This document shows positions 34,428 through 44,725 of a DNA stretch of 64,000 nt, piece by piece. Position 1 is the stretch's first letter; every line of letters begins with the position of its first letter. The position numbers were made by a program, and so were the translations under genes. A model generated the notes under the pieces. The model worked only from the letters and a program-made list of their open reading frames with translations, ran no database searches and was not told the DNA's origin. Source of the stretch: DATAOG01 sp963757395 (GTDB lineage Bacteria; Pseudomonadota; Alphaproteobacteria; Geminicoccales; Geminicoccaceae); assembly GCA_963757395.1 (NCBI GenBank), contig CAVWRK010000003.1:310001-374000 (forward strand), written 5' to 3'.

Positions 34428-35400
34428 TCACGTGACCACGTCCGGCGAGAGAGCGCCGGTAGCGAGCAGGCGCTTGAACGCGTCGTAGGTGGCGCGGATG
34501 CCGTCCTGCAAGGGGACCGGGCCGTAGTCGCCGAGGTAGGACTGGATCGGGGCGTCGGAGAGGTCGGCCGGGAAGGGGAGCTCGGCGCCGGTCATGAAGA
34601 GTTGGGCGTCGGGGGCGATCCCGCGCAGGATCTCCAGCCATTCGGGGACCGAGGTGGGGCGGCCGTTGAGGTCGAAGACGCGGGCTTCGTTGCGATCCCG
34701 GGAAACCGCCTTGATGAAGGCCGAGGCGACCTCGCCTGCGTGCAGTGCGGAGACCGCGCCCATGAACGGGATCGTGTAGGGCTTGCCCGCGGCGGCGGCG
34801 AGGATCGCGATCGTGGTCTTCGAGGTCAGGCCCTGGTCGCGGCCGACGCCGTAGACCACCCCCGGGCGGATGCCGATGCTCGGAACGCCCCAGTCCTGGA
34901 AGTAGACGCTGGCCGTCATCTCGTTCGTGAGCTTGTAGGCGCCGTAGAGGGTGTCGAGCCAGGGGGCGTCCGGGAAGAAGCGAGAGGGCCGCGATCGAGC
35001 TGGCGTAGGCGACCCGCTTCAGGCCAGAGGTGCGGGCGGCCTCGAGGACGTTGACGGTGCCGACCACGTTGGCGCGGGCGCCGGCGACCGGATCGGCCTT
35101 GCAGAACGGCACCTGGAGGGCTGCCAGGTGGATGATCGCTCGCACGCCGTGCGTCGCCACCACGCCCGCGACCGCGGCGGTGTCGGCGATGTCGCCGGTG
35201 ACCCAGGTGACCTTGGCGAGCTGGTCATCGCTCATCAGGAGGCGTGGCCGGCGTCGATCGTCAGACAGATCGTAGACCACCACCGGCACGCCTGCGCGGA
35301 CCAGCAGCGCCATCGCCCAGCTGCCGATGCAGCCGCCGGCCCCGGTGATCAGCACCGGCCCGTCGAAGTCCGCCCGCTCGACCGGAAACCGCTCCAGCAT
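34428..35400 (-). pseudogene. NAD-dependent epimerase/dehydratase (extended SDR), one indel
   Basis: About 323 residues when repaired. ATG 35400 has a GGGAGAG ribosome site. The Rossmann motif VLITGAGGCIGSWA is at about 16-29, then VTGDIAD, AIIHLAALQVP and ANVVGTVNVLEAAR. One extra C at about 34986 interrupts it after ASSIAAL; the other frame continues SRFFPDAPWLDTLYGAYK, with the catalytic Tyr-x-x-x-Lys as YGAYK, and GIRPGVVYGVGRDQGL to the stop at 34428. It probably oxidises or epimerises a sugar or sugar acid, such as uronate dehydrogenase or UDP-sugar epimerase relatives. Everything else is intact, so a sequence error is likely. Confidence 0.8.
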
Positions 35401-35510
35401 TTTTTCTCTCCCTGAAGGCGCGCCGAGCTTAGTCGGGAGGCGGCGTCCGGAAAAGGCGCGAAACGGCCGCGGATCGTGCTAAGGGGTCCCGCGACCCCTG
35501 GGAGAAAGAG

Positions 35511-36521
35511 ATGGTGGGAAAAACCCGGATCCGCTGCTTCGTCGACTTCGATCGGGACGGCAAGCAGATCAGCCATCTGCAGCTGCCGCACTCGAGCAAC
35601 ACGTCTGCCTATGGCTGGATCGGCATCCCGATTGCCGTGCTCCGGAACGGCCCGGGACCGACGCTCTATCTCGGCGCCGGCAACCACGGCGACGAGTACG
35701 AGGGCCAGATCGCGCTGTTGCGCCTGATCCGGGAGCTCGAGCCTGGCCAGATCCAGGGCCGGCTGATCATCCTGCCGGCGACCAACCTGCCGGCGGCGCA
35801 GGCCGGCCAGCGCTGCTCACCGATCGACGGCGGCAACCTCAACCGGAGCTTTCCGGGCGACCCCGACGGCGGCCCGACCCAGGCGATCGCGCATTTCGTC
35901 GAGAGCGTGCTGCTGCCGCTGTGCGATGCCGCGGTCGACCTGCACTCGGGCGGCAAGACCCTCGACTACATCCCGAGCACGCTGGTCCGGCAGAACGGCG
36001 AGAGCGACCCGCTGCTCGCGGCCAAGCTCGAGGCGCTCACGGCCTTCGGGGCGCCGATCGGCTACGTCGCGAGCGAGGGGCGCGAGGACCGGACGATCCT
36101 TGCGGCCGCCGACCGGGTCGGCATCGTCGGGCTCGCGACCGAGCTCGGCGGCGCCGGCACCGTGACGCTCGAGACCCTGAAGATTGCGCGCGCCGGGGTG
36201 CGCAACATGCTCGCCCATTTCGGCCTGATGCCGCCGCCAGCGGCCGCGGATGGCGGCGTCCGCACCCGGCTGATGCGGGTCGCCGGGCCGGAATACTACG
36301 TCCATGCGCAGGGCCGCGGCCTGTTCGAGCCGGCCTTCGAGCTCGGCGACGACGTCCGGGCGGGCCAGACCGCGGGCTTCATCCATGCCGTCGACGATCC
36401 GGCCGCCTCGCCGGTCGAGGTCGCGTTCCGGGGCGACGGCACGGTGATCTGCAAGCGGCCGATCCTGCGGGTCGAGCGCGGCGATTGCCTGGCCCACCTG
36501 GCAACCGATTTTCCGGGGTGA
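35511..36521 (+). CDS. succinylglutamate desuccinylase/aspartoacylase family deacylase
   Basis: 336 residues. The zinc site is visible as GNHGDEYEG (His59, Glu62) and the later DLHSGG (His145). DGGNLNRSFPGDPDGGPTQ is the substrate-carboxylate loop, and the C-terminal half is the barrel-sandwich domain (GRGLFEPAFELGDDVRAGQT). It resembles N-alpha-acetyl-diaminobutanoate deacetylase (DoeB) and related N-acyl amino-acid deacylases. It stands alone between the epimerase (divergent) and the DUF3604 gene (convergent). The ATG at 35511 follows GGGAGAAAGAG. Confidence 0.87.
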   Translation: MVGKTRIRCFVDFDRDGKQISHLQLPHSSNTSAYGWIGIPIAVLRNGPGPTLYLGAGNHGDEYEGQIALLRLIRELEPGQIQGRLIILPATNLPAAQAGQRCSPIDGGNLNRSFPGDPDGGPTQAIAHFVESVLLPLCDAAVDLHSGGKTLDYIPSTLVRQNGESDPLLAAKLEALTAFGAPIGYVASEGREDRTILAAADRVGIVGLATELGGAGTVTLETLKIARAGVRNMLAHFGLMPPPAAADGGVRTRLMRVAGPEYYVHAQGRGLFEPAFELGDDVRAGQTAGFIHAVDDPAASPVEVAFRGDGTVICKRPILRVERGDCLAHLATDFPG

Positions 36522-36527
36522 AGGCGG

Positions 36528-38766
36528 TCAGGGAATCACGGTAGATCGGGCTCGACCAGGCCTGGTGGCCGTCTTCCTGGGTGAGCCGGACGTAGAGCGG
36601 ATTGTCGACCCCGGGGCGCAAGCGGACCTGGCGCGTGAAGGACATCTGCCAGGCCCGGTTGACCTCGGGCAGGCGGAACAGGCGCAGGCGGCGGCCGAGC
36701 CCGCCCGCCTCGAACGCCAGGTCCTCGAGGCCCACCTCCGCGATCCTGACGGTCCGCTCGATGACGCTCGTGGCAAACGTCAGCTCGCCGGCGTCGCGGT
36801 CCTCGAGCCAGAGGTCGAAGCCCGCGAAATTTCCGGTGGTCACCGAGCGGAACTCGACCCGCGTGCCGTCCTCCGCGGCGCAAAGCGGCTGGTCGACGTT
36901 GAAGAAGTTGATCGCGCGCGCGCGCCTGAAGCGGTTGCCGGCAAGGCTGGCGTGGCCCTGCCAGAAGACCTCGCGGCCGCGACCGCGGTCCTCGGCACCC
37001 TCGAACAGGACCCGGATGCGGGCGCCGAGATCGGCCTCGGCATAACCGCGGACCGTCGCGATCGGATCGACGCCATTGAACAGCACGATCCGCTCGATCG
37101 GCGCCGAGCCCAGCGCCTCGACCTCGAGGATCGCCTCGCCATCGCCCGTGCGCAGGATGTCGCCCATCATCACCCGGTCGACGTGGGTTCGCTCGGCCGG
37201 GCCGAGCTTCGGGTCGTCTGCGAAGCGCTCGGCGCCGCCCGCAAAGCGCGCCTGGACGTCGAGGTGCAGGCGGGCGCCGGTCGTGCCGTAGCAATGGCGC
37301 CTGCGGATCGTCTCGAACAGGGCCGGCCGGTCGAGGTGTGGCATCAGATAGCACGTGAGGCCGCCCTGCGCGCCGAAGGTCGAGGCGCCCGGGTGGGCGA
37401 GCCCAGGCCGGCCCTTGTGGTCGTCGCTGTGGCAGACCAGGCCGACCCGATGGCCGAGGCGGAAGGCGTCGTGGAGCAGCCACTCGAAGGTGCCCCAGCA
37501 GGAATGGACCTCGACCGCGCGCTCGAGCTTACCGTCGTGGGCGGCCGCGAGGTCGGCATAGCGGCCGCCGACATGGGCGATCACGACCGCATCCTCGCCC
37601 TCCAACGCTTCGAACAGCGCGCCGGCGGTATGGACGTCGGTGCCGGAGTCGCGCTCGAGCAGCACGCTGGACGAGCGCCGGATCGGGCGGCCCTCGCGCG
37701 CGAAAAAGACGTTGCGGTCGCCGCCCATGCCGGTGTTGCCCGACCACTCGTAGCCCGGGACCGCGACCAACTCGCCGGGGCGGTCGAACGCCTTGGCGAG
37801 CCGGTTGATCTCGGCCCAAAAGCCGTCCTCGATCTGGAAGTCGTTGCCCTGATGGCCGACGACGTCGACGAACGCCTGGTCGCGCGCGAAAGCGAAATAG
37901 TCCGCCGCGCTGTTGGTGCCGACCGTCTCGTTGCTCTGACCGTGCAGGTCGCCCCAATAGGGCAGCAGGTCCGCGCGCTCGACGATCCGGAGCGGGTTGG
38001 ACCGGGTGAGCGGCGCGCCGTCGGCGGCACCGAGCTCGATCCAGAGATCGCCGGGGTCCGCGACCCGCAGGCCGTCCAGGGATTTGGAGCCGTCGCCCGG
38101 GGCGAAGCTCACCGCTGCCGGCAGCCCCGCGACTGGCAGATTGGCCCGCAGGCGAAGCGTCGTGGCCGCGCGGTCGGTCGGGTTACCCCAGCGGTCCAGG
38201 GCGACGAGCGCCAGGCGAAAGGGTTGGCCCGCGCGCCGCAGGGTCGGCAGGATCGCCCGCCAGGCCGCGACCGGCCCCGGCACCAGCCGGATCTGCGGCG
38301 ATTCCGGCAGCTCGACGAAGTCGTAAGTGGCAAAAGCGTCGACGAAGGTCTTGAAGGTAAACTCCGTCTCGCAGGCGGTCTGCAGGCGGATCCCCGGCGA
38401 GCCCTGGCTGCGGTCGCCGAGGCGGACGACGATCTGGTCACCGGCGCGGAGAAACCCGCGTGCGACCCGGATCAGCAAAGTGTTGACCCAGGGGCGGATG
38501 TTGTTGCGGTTGACCTCGAGGGCGAGCCGCGCGCCGTTGCTGGCCAGCGCGGTGCTGTAGTGCGGCGCGGCCGGCGCATCGAACTGCGGCTTGGCGGCAT
38601 CGGAGAGCGTCCGCCAGCTGAGCTTGATCGCGCCCAAATCGTCGATGCCGAACCGGCCTGCGGTATAGGTGAGCGTCAGCGAGGCATACGAACCGGCCTC
38701 GAAGTCGCCCGCCGGCTCGATCGTCGCCTGGCCGAGGTGGTCGCGCAGATAGGCCGAGAACGGCAT
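36528..38766 (-). pseudogene. DUF3604 family protein, C-terminal frameshift
   Basis: About 745 residues from ATG 38766. The DUF3604 core is clear: YWGDLHGQSNETVGTNSAAD (about 266-285, with the PHP-like metal His), FVDVVGHQGNDFQIEDGFW, VAVPGYEWSGNTGMGGDRNV and VGLVCHSDDHKGRPGL. The family has a PHP-type phosphoesterase fold and is often found with arylsulfatase or toxin-like contexts, but its activity is not established. At 36540 one extra base replaces the natural end YVIP and stop at 36528 with an open frame that overruns the neighbouring deacylase gene. With the correction the two genes end seven bases apart instead of overlapping. Otherwise intact. Confidence 0.8.
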
Positions 38767-39002
38767 CTTCCTTCCCCGAAAGTCGGACCTCCGACGGTCA
38801 TAGCAGCTCGACGCCCGGGTCGTCAGGGTGATCGGACGGGCAACCGGAAGGCGACTGGCACAGGTTAGGCTGGAAACTCGGATCGAATTGCGCGAATCTG
38901 GCTTTGCCCGGCCGCTCGCCATGGCCGAATCCGGAGCGCGGCATCCGAGCTGCGGTCCGCGGTCCATGGCCCCTGGCGGCGACTTTGAGGAGGACGACGA
39001 CC
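38767..39002. promoter_or_regulatory. divergent intergenic region between DUF3604 and universal stress protein genes
   Basis: 236 bases that must contain both promoters. I see no strong palindrome or repeat. The GAGGAGG ribosome site of the stress-protein gene is at its right end. Confidence 0.4.
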
Positions 39003-39866
39003 ATGAGCATGGGCACGATACTGGTTCACCTCGAGGAGCACGCCGGGCTGCGGTCGGTCCTGACCACGGCGCTGCTCGCCGCGACGCGCTTTGGCGCCTA
39101 TTTGTCGGGGCTGCACGTGCGTCCGGGGATGCCGCGTCTGGTCCCGGTCGCGCCCGAGGGCGCGTTCATCCCGGCGACCGAGATCGTCGAGGACCTGGAA
39201 CGCGCCGACCGCGAGCTCAGCCGGCGGCTGCGCGAGACCTTCGATGCCTTCATGCGCGAGCACGGGGTCGCGGTCGGGCGCGACGTCCTGGCCGGCGAGC
39301 ATCCGGTCGCCGACTGGCAGGAGGAGGTCTCGCCCGGCACCGAGGTGCTGGGCTCCCTCGGCCGGGTGTTCGATCTGATCGTGGTCGGGCGACCGGTCGC
39401 GGGCACGCCGGCACCGTCGATGAGCGCGCTCGAGACCGCGCTGTTCGAGAGCGGACGGCCGGTCCTGATCGCGCCGCCGAGCGCGCCGGAGAGCCTCGGC
39501 CGAAACGTCGTGATCGCCTGGAACGGCAGCACCGAGACCGCGCGTACGATCGCCATGGCGATGCCGTTCCTGGTCCAGGCCGAGCAGGTGCTGGTGCTGA
39601 GCGTCGAGGAGGGCATGGTGCCGGGCCCGAGCGGGGCGGAGGTCGCACAGAACCTGATCCGCAACCGCATCCAGGCGCGCAGCAAGCACGCTCACGCGGC
39701 CGGCCGCGTGATCGGGGCCGCGATCCTCCAGGAAGCCGCGGCCGCGGGCGCCGACCTCCTGCTCAAGGGCGCCTACACCCACAGCCGGCTGCGCCAGATG
39801 ATCTTCGGCGGCGCCACCAGCCACATCCTGAGTGCGGCCGAGCTGCCGGTGATCATGGCGAACTGA
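39003..39866 (+). CDS. universal stress protein family (UspA-like)
   Basis: 287 residues. ATG 39003 has a GAGGAGG site upstream; the frame is open a further 33 codons but without family-like sequence. Two Usp-like folds seem to be joined. The first covers the N-terminal part (TILVHLEEHAGLRSVLTTAL, DLIVVGRPVAG) and the second starts around NVVIAWNGSTETARTIAMAM. The second half has DLLLKGAYTHSRLRQMIFGG and SHILSAAELPVIM, the usual G-x2-G-x9-G-(S/T) ATP-site region. Tandem UspA proteins are common in alphaproteobacteria and act in stress survival. Confidence 0.85.
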   Translation: MSMGTILVHLEEHAGLRSVLTTALLAATRFGAYLSGLHVRPGMPRLVPVAPEGAFIPATEIVEDLERADRELSRRLRETFDAFMREHGVAVGRDVLAGEHPVADWQEEVSPGTEVLGSLGRVFDLIVVGRPVAGTPAPSMSALETALFESGRPVLIAPPSAPESLGRNVVIAWNGSTETARTIAMAMPFLVQAEQVLVLSVEEGMVPGPSGAEVAQNLIRNRIQARSKHAHAAGRVIGAAILQEAAAAGADLLLKGAYTHSRLRQMIFGGATSHILSAAELPVIMAN

Positions 39867-39983
39867 CGACCAGCCCCGGGCCAAGGCGAGCCGGGACAGC
39901 CGGCCGACAGGTTGCGTTCAGTACCGCCGGCGTGGCAGAGGCGCGTTAACCATTCGTTAATTCCGATCACCTAACGTCGGTGG

Positions 39984-41504
39984 GTGGACGACGGGGACCT
40001 CCTCCGGTCGACAGGTGCCATGCCAGCTGCCCCGCCAGGCTCGCTCGATCCCGCCGACTGGGAAGCGTTCGCAGAGCTCGCCCATCGGCTGCTCGACGAA
40101 GCGTTGGGGTATCTGCGCACGGTCGGCGAGCGGCCGGTCTGGCAGCCGGTGCCCGACGCGGTCAAAGAAGCGTTCCGGGCGCCGTTGCCGGCCCTCGGCC
40201 AGGGCGCCGAGGCGACCGCTGCCGAGGCGTTGCGCACGATCCTCCCTTACGCGACCGGCAACATCCATCCGCGCTTCTTCGGCTGGGTGCACGGCTCGGG
40301 CACCGCGGGCGGTCTGCTCGCCGAGCTCTTGGCCGCGACCATGAACGCCAACCTCGGCGGCCGCGACCACGGTGCTGTCTACGTCGAGCGCCAGGTGATC
40401 GACTGGTGCCGGCAGCTGTTCGACTTTCCCGAGGGCGCCAGCGGCCTCCTGGTCAGCGGCACCTCGATCGCGACCCTGATCGGGCTCGCGGTCGCGCGTC
40501 ACCATCTCGCCGGCTGCGACGTCCGCGCCGACGGGGTGGCCGCAGCGCCGGCGCGTCTGGTCGGCTACGCCTCGCGGGAGGCGCACAGCAGCGTCGCACG
40601 GGGGTTCGAGATCCTGGGCCTCGGGCGCCATGCGCTACGCTCGATCCCGGTCGGCGCGGACTATGGTATCGATCTCGAGGAACTTCGGCGCGCGATTGCA
40701 GCGGACCGGCGCCTCGGCTTCAAGCCGTTCTGCGTGATCGGCACCGCCGGCACCGCGACCACCGGCGCGATCGACGATCTGGCTGCGCTCGCCGACCTCG
40801 CCGCCGACCACGGCCTCTGGCTGCACGTCGACGGCGCCTTCGGCGCGCTCGCGGCGCTGAGCCCGGAGCTGAAGCCCAGGCTCGCCGGCATCGAGCGGGC
40901 GGATTTGCTCGCCTTCGACTTCCACAAGTGGCTCCACGTCCAATACGACGCCGGCTGCATCCTGGTCCGCCGGGGCGAGGTGCATCGGGACGCGTTCGCC
41001 TTCCACGCCGACTACCTGCAGCGTGCTCCGCGCGGCCTCGCCGGCGGTGAGCCCTGGTTCTGCGATCTCGGCCCCGAGCTGTCGCGCGGCTTTCGCGCCC
41101 TCAAGGTCTGGTTCACGCTCAAGGAGCACGGCATCCGCCGTCTCGGCGAGACGATCTGTGTCAACTGCCGCCAGGCCGAGTATCTGGCGACCCGGGTGCT
41201 CGAGCAGGAGCGCCTCCAGCTGATGGCGCCGGTCGCGCTCAACATCGTCTGCTTCCGCGTCCGGGGCGGCGCCCTCTCGGCCGCCGAGACCGATCGCCTG
41301 AACGCCGAGATCGTGGCCGACCTCCAGGAGAGCGGCATCGCCGCGCCCTCGACCGCCAGTCTGGCCAAGGGTCTCGCGATCCGGGTCAACCTCACCAACC
41401 ACCGGACCGCCGAGGCCGACCTCGACCGCCTGCTCGAGGCGGTGCTCGAGCTTGGCGGGCGGCGTCTGGCGCAGCTGCCCCATGCGGGTGTGAGCGCCGC
41501 GTGA
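39984..41504 (+). CDS. PLP-dependent decarboxylase (aromatic-L-amino-acid decarboxylase/group II type)
   Basis: 506 residues from GTG 39984; the ATG at 40020 with an AGG site is equally possible. Group II decarboxylase features are ERPVWQPVPDAVKEAF near the start, GNIHPRFFGWVHGSGTAGG (about 94-112), the PLP-stacking and phosphate region SGTSIATLIGLAVARHH, VDGAFGALAALSPELK, and the Schiff-base Lys315 in FDFHKWLHVQYDAGCI. It should decarboxylate an aromatic or related amino acid. Its TGA overlaps the GTG of the next PLP-fold gene by four bases, so the two are coupled and probably belong to one pathway. Confidence 0.85.
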   Translation: MDDGDLLRSTGAMPAAPPGSLDPADWEAFAELAHRLLDEALGYLRTVGERPVWQPVPDAVKEAFRAPLPALGQGAEATAAEALRTILPYATGNIHPRFFGWVHGSGTAGGLLAELLAATMNANLGGRDHGAVYVERQVIDWCRQLFDFPEGASGLLVSGTSIATLIGLAVARHHLAGCDVRADGVAAAPARLVGYASREAHSSVARGFEILGLGRHALRSIPVGADYGIDLEELRRAIAADRRLGFKPFCVIGTAGTATTGAIDDLAALADLAADHGLWLHVDGAFGALAALSPELKPRLAGIERADLLAFDFHKWLHVQYDAGCILVRRGEVHRDAFAFHADYLQRAPRGLAGGEPWFCDLGPELSRGFRALKVWFTLKEHGIRRLGETICVNCRQAEYLATRVLEQERLQLMAPVALNIVCFRVRGGALSAAETDRLNAEIVADLQESGIAAPSTASLAKGLAIRVNLTNHRTAEADLDRLLEAVLELGGRRLAQLPHAGVSAA

Positions 41505-43705
41505 CCGCCAGGGCCAGCCCGCGCCCGCGGCGGCAACCGGGACCGCCTGAACCGGGTCCCGGGCCCGGCGAGCTGTTCCGCACCCCCGCGGCGGCAGCGG
41601 TCGAAAAGGGGACCGCCGACCACCTGCGGCTCGCGATCCGGCTGACCACCGCCCGACCCGAGCTGCGCCTGCTTTGCACCGGCGTCCGCTTCGCGGTCGA
41701 CCCGGCTCTGGATCTGCCCTTCTCCGTCGCGCACGCCGACCGGATCGTCCTTCACCCGGACAGTCTCGCACATCCGCTCGGCGCCGCGCTGATCCTCCGG
41801 CACGCGCTGGAGCTGGCGCTCTGGCAGCGACTCAGTCGTCCGGAGCTTCTGAACGCGCAGCGTCCGGCGCGCGCGTGCCTGGTTGGCCGGGTCGCCGCCC
41901 GCTACGGCGCCATCCTGCCGGCACGCGAGCGCGCCCAGGGCCTCCAAGCGCTCCCGGACTGGCTGGCTCGAGCTCATGACCTGCTCGCCGCCGACCAACC
42001 CGACTGGGCCCGGCTGCCGATCGAGCTTCTGGGTCTCGAGGGCGAACCCGCCGAGGCTGGACCGGGCCCGGCCCGCGACGAGCTGTTGGCACGCCTCCAG
42101 GCGCTCGCCGCGCCCAGCGAGCATCTCCTGCTCGGCGGCGGTGGCGGCCGGCTCCGGCTCGACGCCCCGACCGGTCGCAACCCCTATGGCTGCGGCGCCC
42201 TGCCCGAGCCGGACAGCCTGGAGTTCGGGTCGTCGACCGCGTCGACGATCTCGGCGCCGGCCTACCGGGCGGTCGAGGCGCTCCGCCAGGAGCTGATCGC
42301 GGCGGGCCTCGCCGATCGAGGGCCTCAGGCGCTCGGACGGGCACTCGCCGAGGTCAGACGCGGCATCCTCGAGGCCTCTGGAGCCGAGGATCTGGTGGGC
42401 ACCGAGGTGGTGCTGACGCCGTCCGGCACCGATGGCGAGTACGCCGCCCTTCATCTCGCGCGCAGGCGGGTGTCCGAGCGCCTGGTCAATATCCTGATCG
42501 CGCCCGAGGAGACCGGGCGAGGGCTCCGGGACGCGGCCCGGGGCCTGCACTTCGCGAGCGACCCGCCCGCTGGCGAGGCGGTCGTCCAGGGCGCGCCGCT
42601 CGCCGGCCTCCAACCGGAAATGGTCGTGGTCGAGACGGTCGAGATCCGGGCGCCGGATGGCGCGCCCCGGCGGCCGAGCGCGGTCGATGCCGAGGTCAAG
42701 GCGCGAGCGCTCCGGGCGGTCGCGCGGGGTGCCCGCTGCCTCGTTCACCTGCTCGATGTCTCGAAGAGCGGACTCTGCGCGCCGAGCCTCGAGGCGGTTC
42801 GGGATCTCGCCACGCGTCACCGCGAGCGGATCGACGTGGTGGTCGACGCCTGCCAGCTGCGTCAGAGCCCGGCGTCGCTTCGAAGCTATCTCGAGGCCGG
42901 CTGGATGGTGCTGCTGACCGGCTCCAAATTCGCCATGGGACCACCGTTCTCGGGCGCCCTGGTGGTCCCGCAACGCCTCGCCGAGCAGGCGCCCGGGCTC
43001 GATCCGCTACCGGCCGGCTACGGTCGGTATTTCGCCCGGCCGGAGTGGCCGGACGCCTGGCAGCCCCTGACCGCGGCCCTGCCGGAGGAGCCCAATCTCG
43101 GCCTCCTGCTCCGCTGGTCCGCAGCCCTCTTCGAGCTCCAAGCCTACCGGGCCGTCTCGGAGGCCCAGCGCCTGCGGATCGTCGAGCGGCTTGGAGGTGC
43201 GATTCGCCAAGCGATCGACGCGTCGCCGCGGCTCGAGCCGGTTGCCGCCCCGGTGCCAACCGAGGACGCTCCGCCTTCGACCATCTTCTCGTTCCAAATC
43301 CTGCAGCCCGACGCGACTGGCCGGGGCCGGCCCATGGACGTCGACGCCGCCCGCCAGGTCTGGCGTTGGTTGCGGGAGGATCTCTCCGACCGGCTGCCGG
43401 TGGGTGCCCTGGACGCCGAGCGGCGGCTGGCCGCGCGGGTCTGCCAGATCGGCCAGCCGATGCGTCTTGGCAGCTTCGAGGGCGTCCCCATCGGCGCGCT
43501 CCGGATCTGCATCGGCGCCCGCCAGGTCGCTGAGGTCGCCTTCGATCCGGCCCTCGGCAAGACCGACAAGCAGAGGCTCGAGCGGCAGATCGGCCGGGCG
43601 CGGATGGTGCTCGAGAAAGTCGAGCTGATCGCCCGCCACTTCGATCATCTGAAGCGCCGCCGGCCGACGCCGAACGCGCCGGCCGACGCGCCCGGGATCA
43701 TCTGA
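41501..43705 (+). CDS. unusual 734-residue PLP-fold protein coupled to the decarboxylase
   Basis: The C-terminal 500 residues have a fold-type-I PLP enzyme pattern: NPYGCGALPEPDSLEFGSST, phosphate-site TPSGTDGEYAALHLA, co-factor Asp in VDVVVDACQLRQ, and a Lys in VLLTGSKFAMGPPFSGALVV (Lys476). It resembles class-V aminotransferase or kynureninase-like proteins but I recognise no specific family. Residues 1-230 form a separate helical region rich in Leu, Ala and Arg (AALILRHALELALWQRLSR) without known domain. GTG start overlaps the stop of the decarboxylase. The product may be a biosynthetic enzyme acting on the decarboxylase product or an inactive partner; all key PLP residues seem present. 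Confidence 0.7.
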   Translation: MTARASPRPRRQPGPPEPGPGPGELFRTPAAAAVEKGTADHLRLAIRLTTARPELRLLCTGVRFAVDPALDLPFSVAHADRIVLHPDSLAHPLGAALILRHALELALWQRLSRPELLNAQRPARACLVGRVAARYGAILPARERAQGLQALPDWLARAHDLLAADQPDWARLPIELLGLEGEPAEAGPGPARDELLARLQALAAPSEHLLLGGGGGRLRLDAPTGRNPYGCGALPEPDSLEFGSSTASTISAPAYRAVEALRQELIAAGLADRGPQALGRALAEVRRGILEASGAEDLVGTEVVLTPSGTDGEYAALHLARRRVSERLVNILIAPEETGRGLRDAARGLHFASDPPAGEAVVQGAPLAGLQPEMVVVETVEIRAPDGAPRRPSAVDAEVKARALRAVARGARCLVHLLDVSKSGLCAPSLEAVRDLATRHRERIDVVVDACQLRQSPASLRSYLEAGWMVLLTGSKFAMGPPFSGALVVPQRLAEQAPGLDPLPAGYGRYFARPEWPDAWQPLTAALPEEPNLGLLLRWSAALFELQAYRAVSEAQRLRIVERLGGAIRQAIDASPRLEPVAAPVPTEDAPPSTIFSFQILQPDATGRGRPMDVDAARQVWRWLREDLSDRLPVGALDAERRLAARVCQIGQPMRLGSFEGVPIGALRICIGARQVAEVAFDPALGKTDKQRLERQIGRARMVLEKVELIARHFDHLKRRRPTPNAPADAPGII

Positions 43706-43733
43706 ACGCGCCGGTCGCCGGCGGCGCCGAAGC

Positions 43734-44711
43734 TCAGGTGCGGCGCAGCACCTCCGGGTTCAGCAGCTGGTCGTCGCCCGGGCTGCGGCCGGCCTTGATC
43801 GCGAGGATCTGGTCGACCGCACGCTCGGTCATGGCGATCACCGCGGGCACGCTGCCGCCGGCGCAATGGGGCGTCAGCACGACGTTGGTGAGGCTCCGCA
43901 GCGGCGAGGCCGCCGGCAGCGGCTCGACCTCGAACACGTCCAGCCCGGCGCCCGCGATCCGGCCGGCGGCCAGGGCCTCGGCGAGCGCCGCCTCGTCGAC
44001 CAGGCCGCCGCGCGCGGTGTTGATCAGGAAGGCCGACGGCTTCATCAGGGCCAGATGCGCGCGGCTCACGATCTTGTCCGTCTCGGCGGTATGCGGCGCG
44101 TGCACCGAGACGAAGTCCGCCTCGCGGAACAGGCGCTCGAGCCCGACCAGCTCGATGCCCTCGGCCGCAGCATAGGCGGGGTCGACCACCGGGTCGTAGG
44201 CGAGCACACGCATCTCGAAGCCCCGGCAGCGCCGCGCCAGCGCCCGCCCGATCCGGCCGAGGCCGAGGATCCCGAGCGTCGTCTGGAACAGCCCGGGGTG
44301 GAAATGCCCGCCCCAACGGCCCTCCATGACCTCCCGGTGATAGGCGAACAGACGGTTGCTCAGCGCTCCCATCATCGTGAAGGCGAGGTCGGCCACCGCC
44401 TCGTGGTTGGTGCCGAAGCCCATCGCTACGGCAACCCCGTGACGGGTAGCGGCGGCGGCGTCGACCTGATCGTAGCCGACCCCCATGCGCGCCACGACCT
44501 TGAGATCCGGCGCCGCGGCGAACAGCCGCTCGTCGTAACGCTCGCCGCCAGCGATGGTCGCGAAGCAACCAGGCAGCAGCGCTATCAGCTCGGCCTCGCC
44601 GAGCGTCCGGCCCTCGGCATTCACGACCAGCTCGAAGCCTGCGGCGGTCAGGCGCCCGAGCGCCGGCTGCGTCGCCTCGTGGACCCTTGGGATCGCGACC
44701 AGGACCTTCAT
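43734..44711 (-). CDS. D-isomer-specific 2-hydroxyacid dehydrogenase
   Basis: 325 residues. NAD-binding LGILGLGRIGRALARRCRGF (about 145-164), substrate-site RMGVGYDQVDAAAATRHG, active-site Arg in LINTARGGLVDEAAL, Glu region DVFEVEPLP and the catalytic His in LTPHCAGGS are all present. It would reduce a 2-oxoacid such as glyoxylate, hydroxypyruvate or phosphonate-derived substrates. An ABM-type gene 14 bases upstream is probably cotranscribed. Confidence 0.9.
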   Translation of the reverse strand: MKVLVAIPRVHEATQPALGRLTAAGFELVVNAEGRTLGEAELIALLPGCFATIAGGERYDERLFAAAPDLKVVARMGVGYDQVDAAAATRHGVAVAMGFGTNHEAVADLAFTMMGALSNRLFAYHREVMEGRWGGHFHPGLFQTTLGILGLGRIGRALARRCRGFEMRVLAYDPVVDPAYAAAEGIELVGLERLFREADFVSVHAPHTAETDKIVSRAHLALMKPSAFLINTARGGLVDEAALAEALAAGRIAGAGLDVFEVEPLPAASPLRSLTNVVLTPHCAGGSVPAVIAMTERAVDQILAIKAGRSPGDDQLLNPEVLRRT

Positions 44712-44725
44712 GATCCCACCCCTCT

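Noticed and set aside
36565..38868. 767-residue open frame on the plus strand
   Set aside because: Antisense shadow of the DUF3604 gene.
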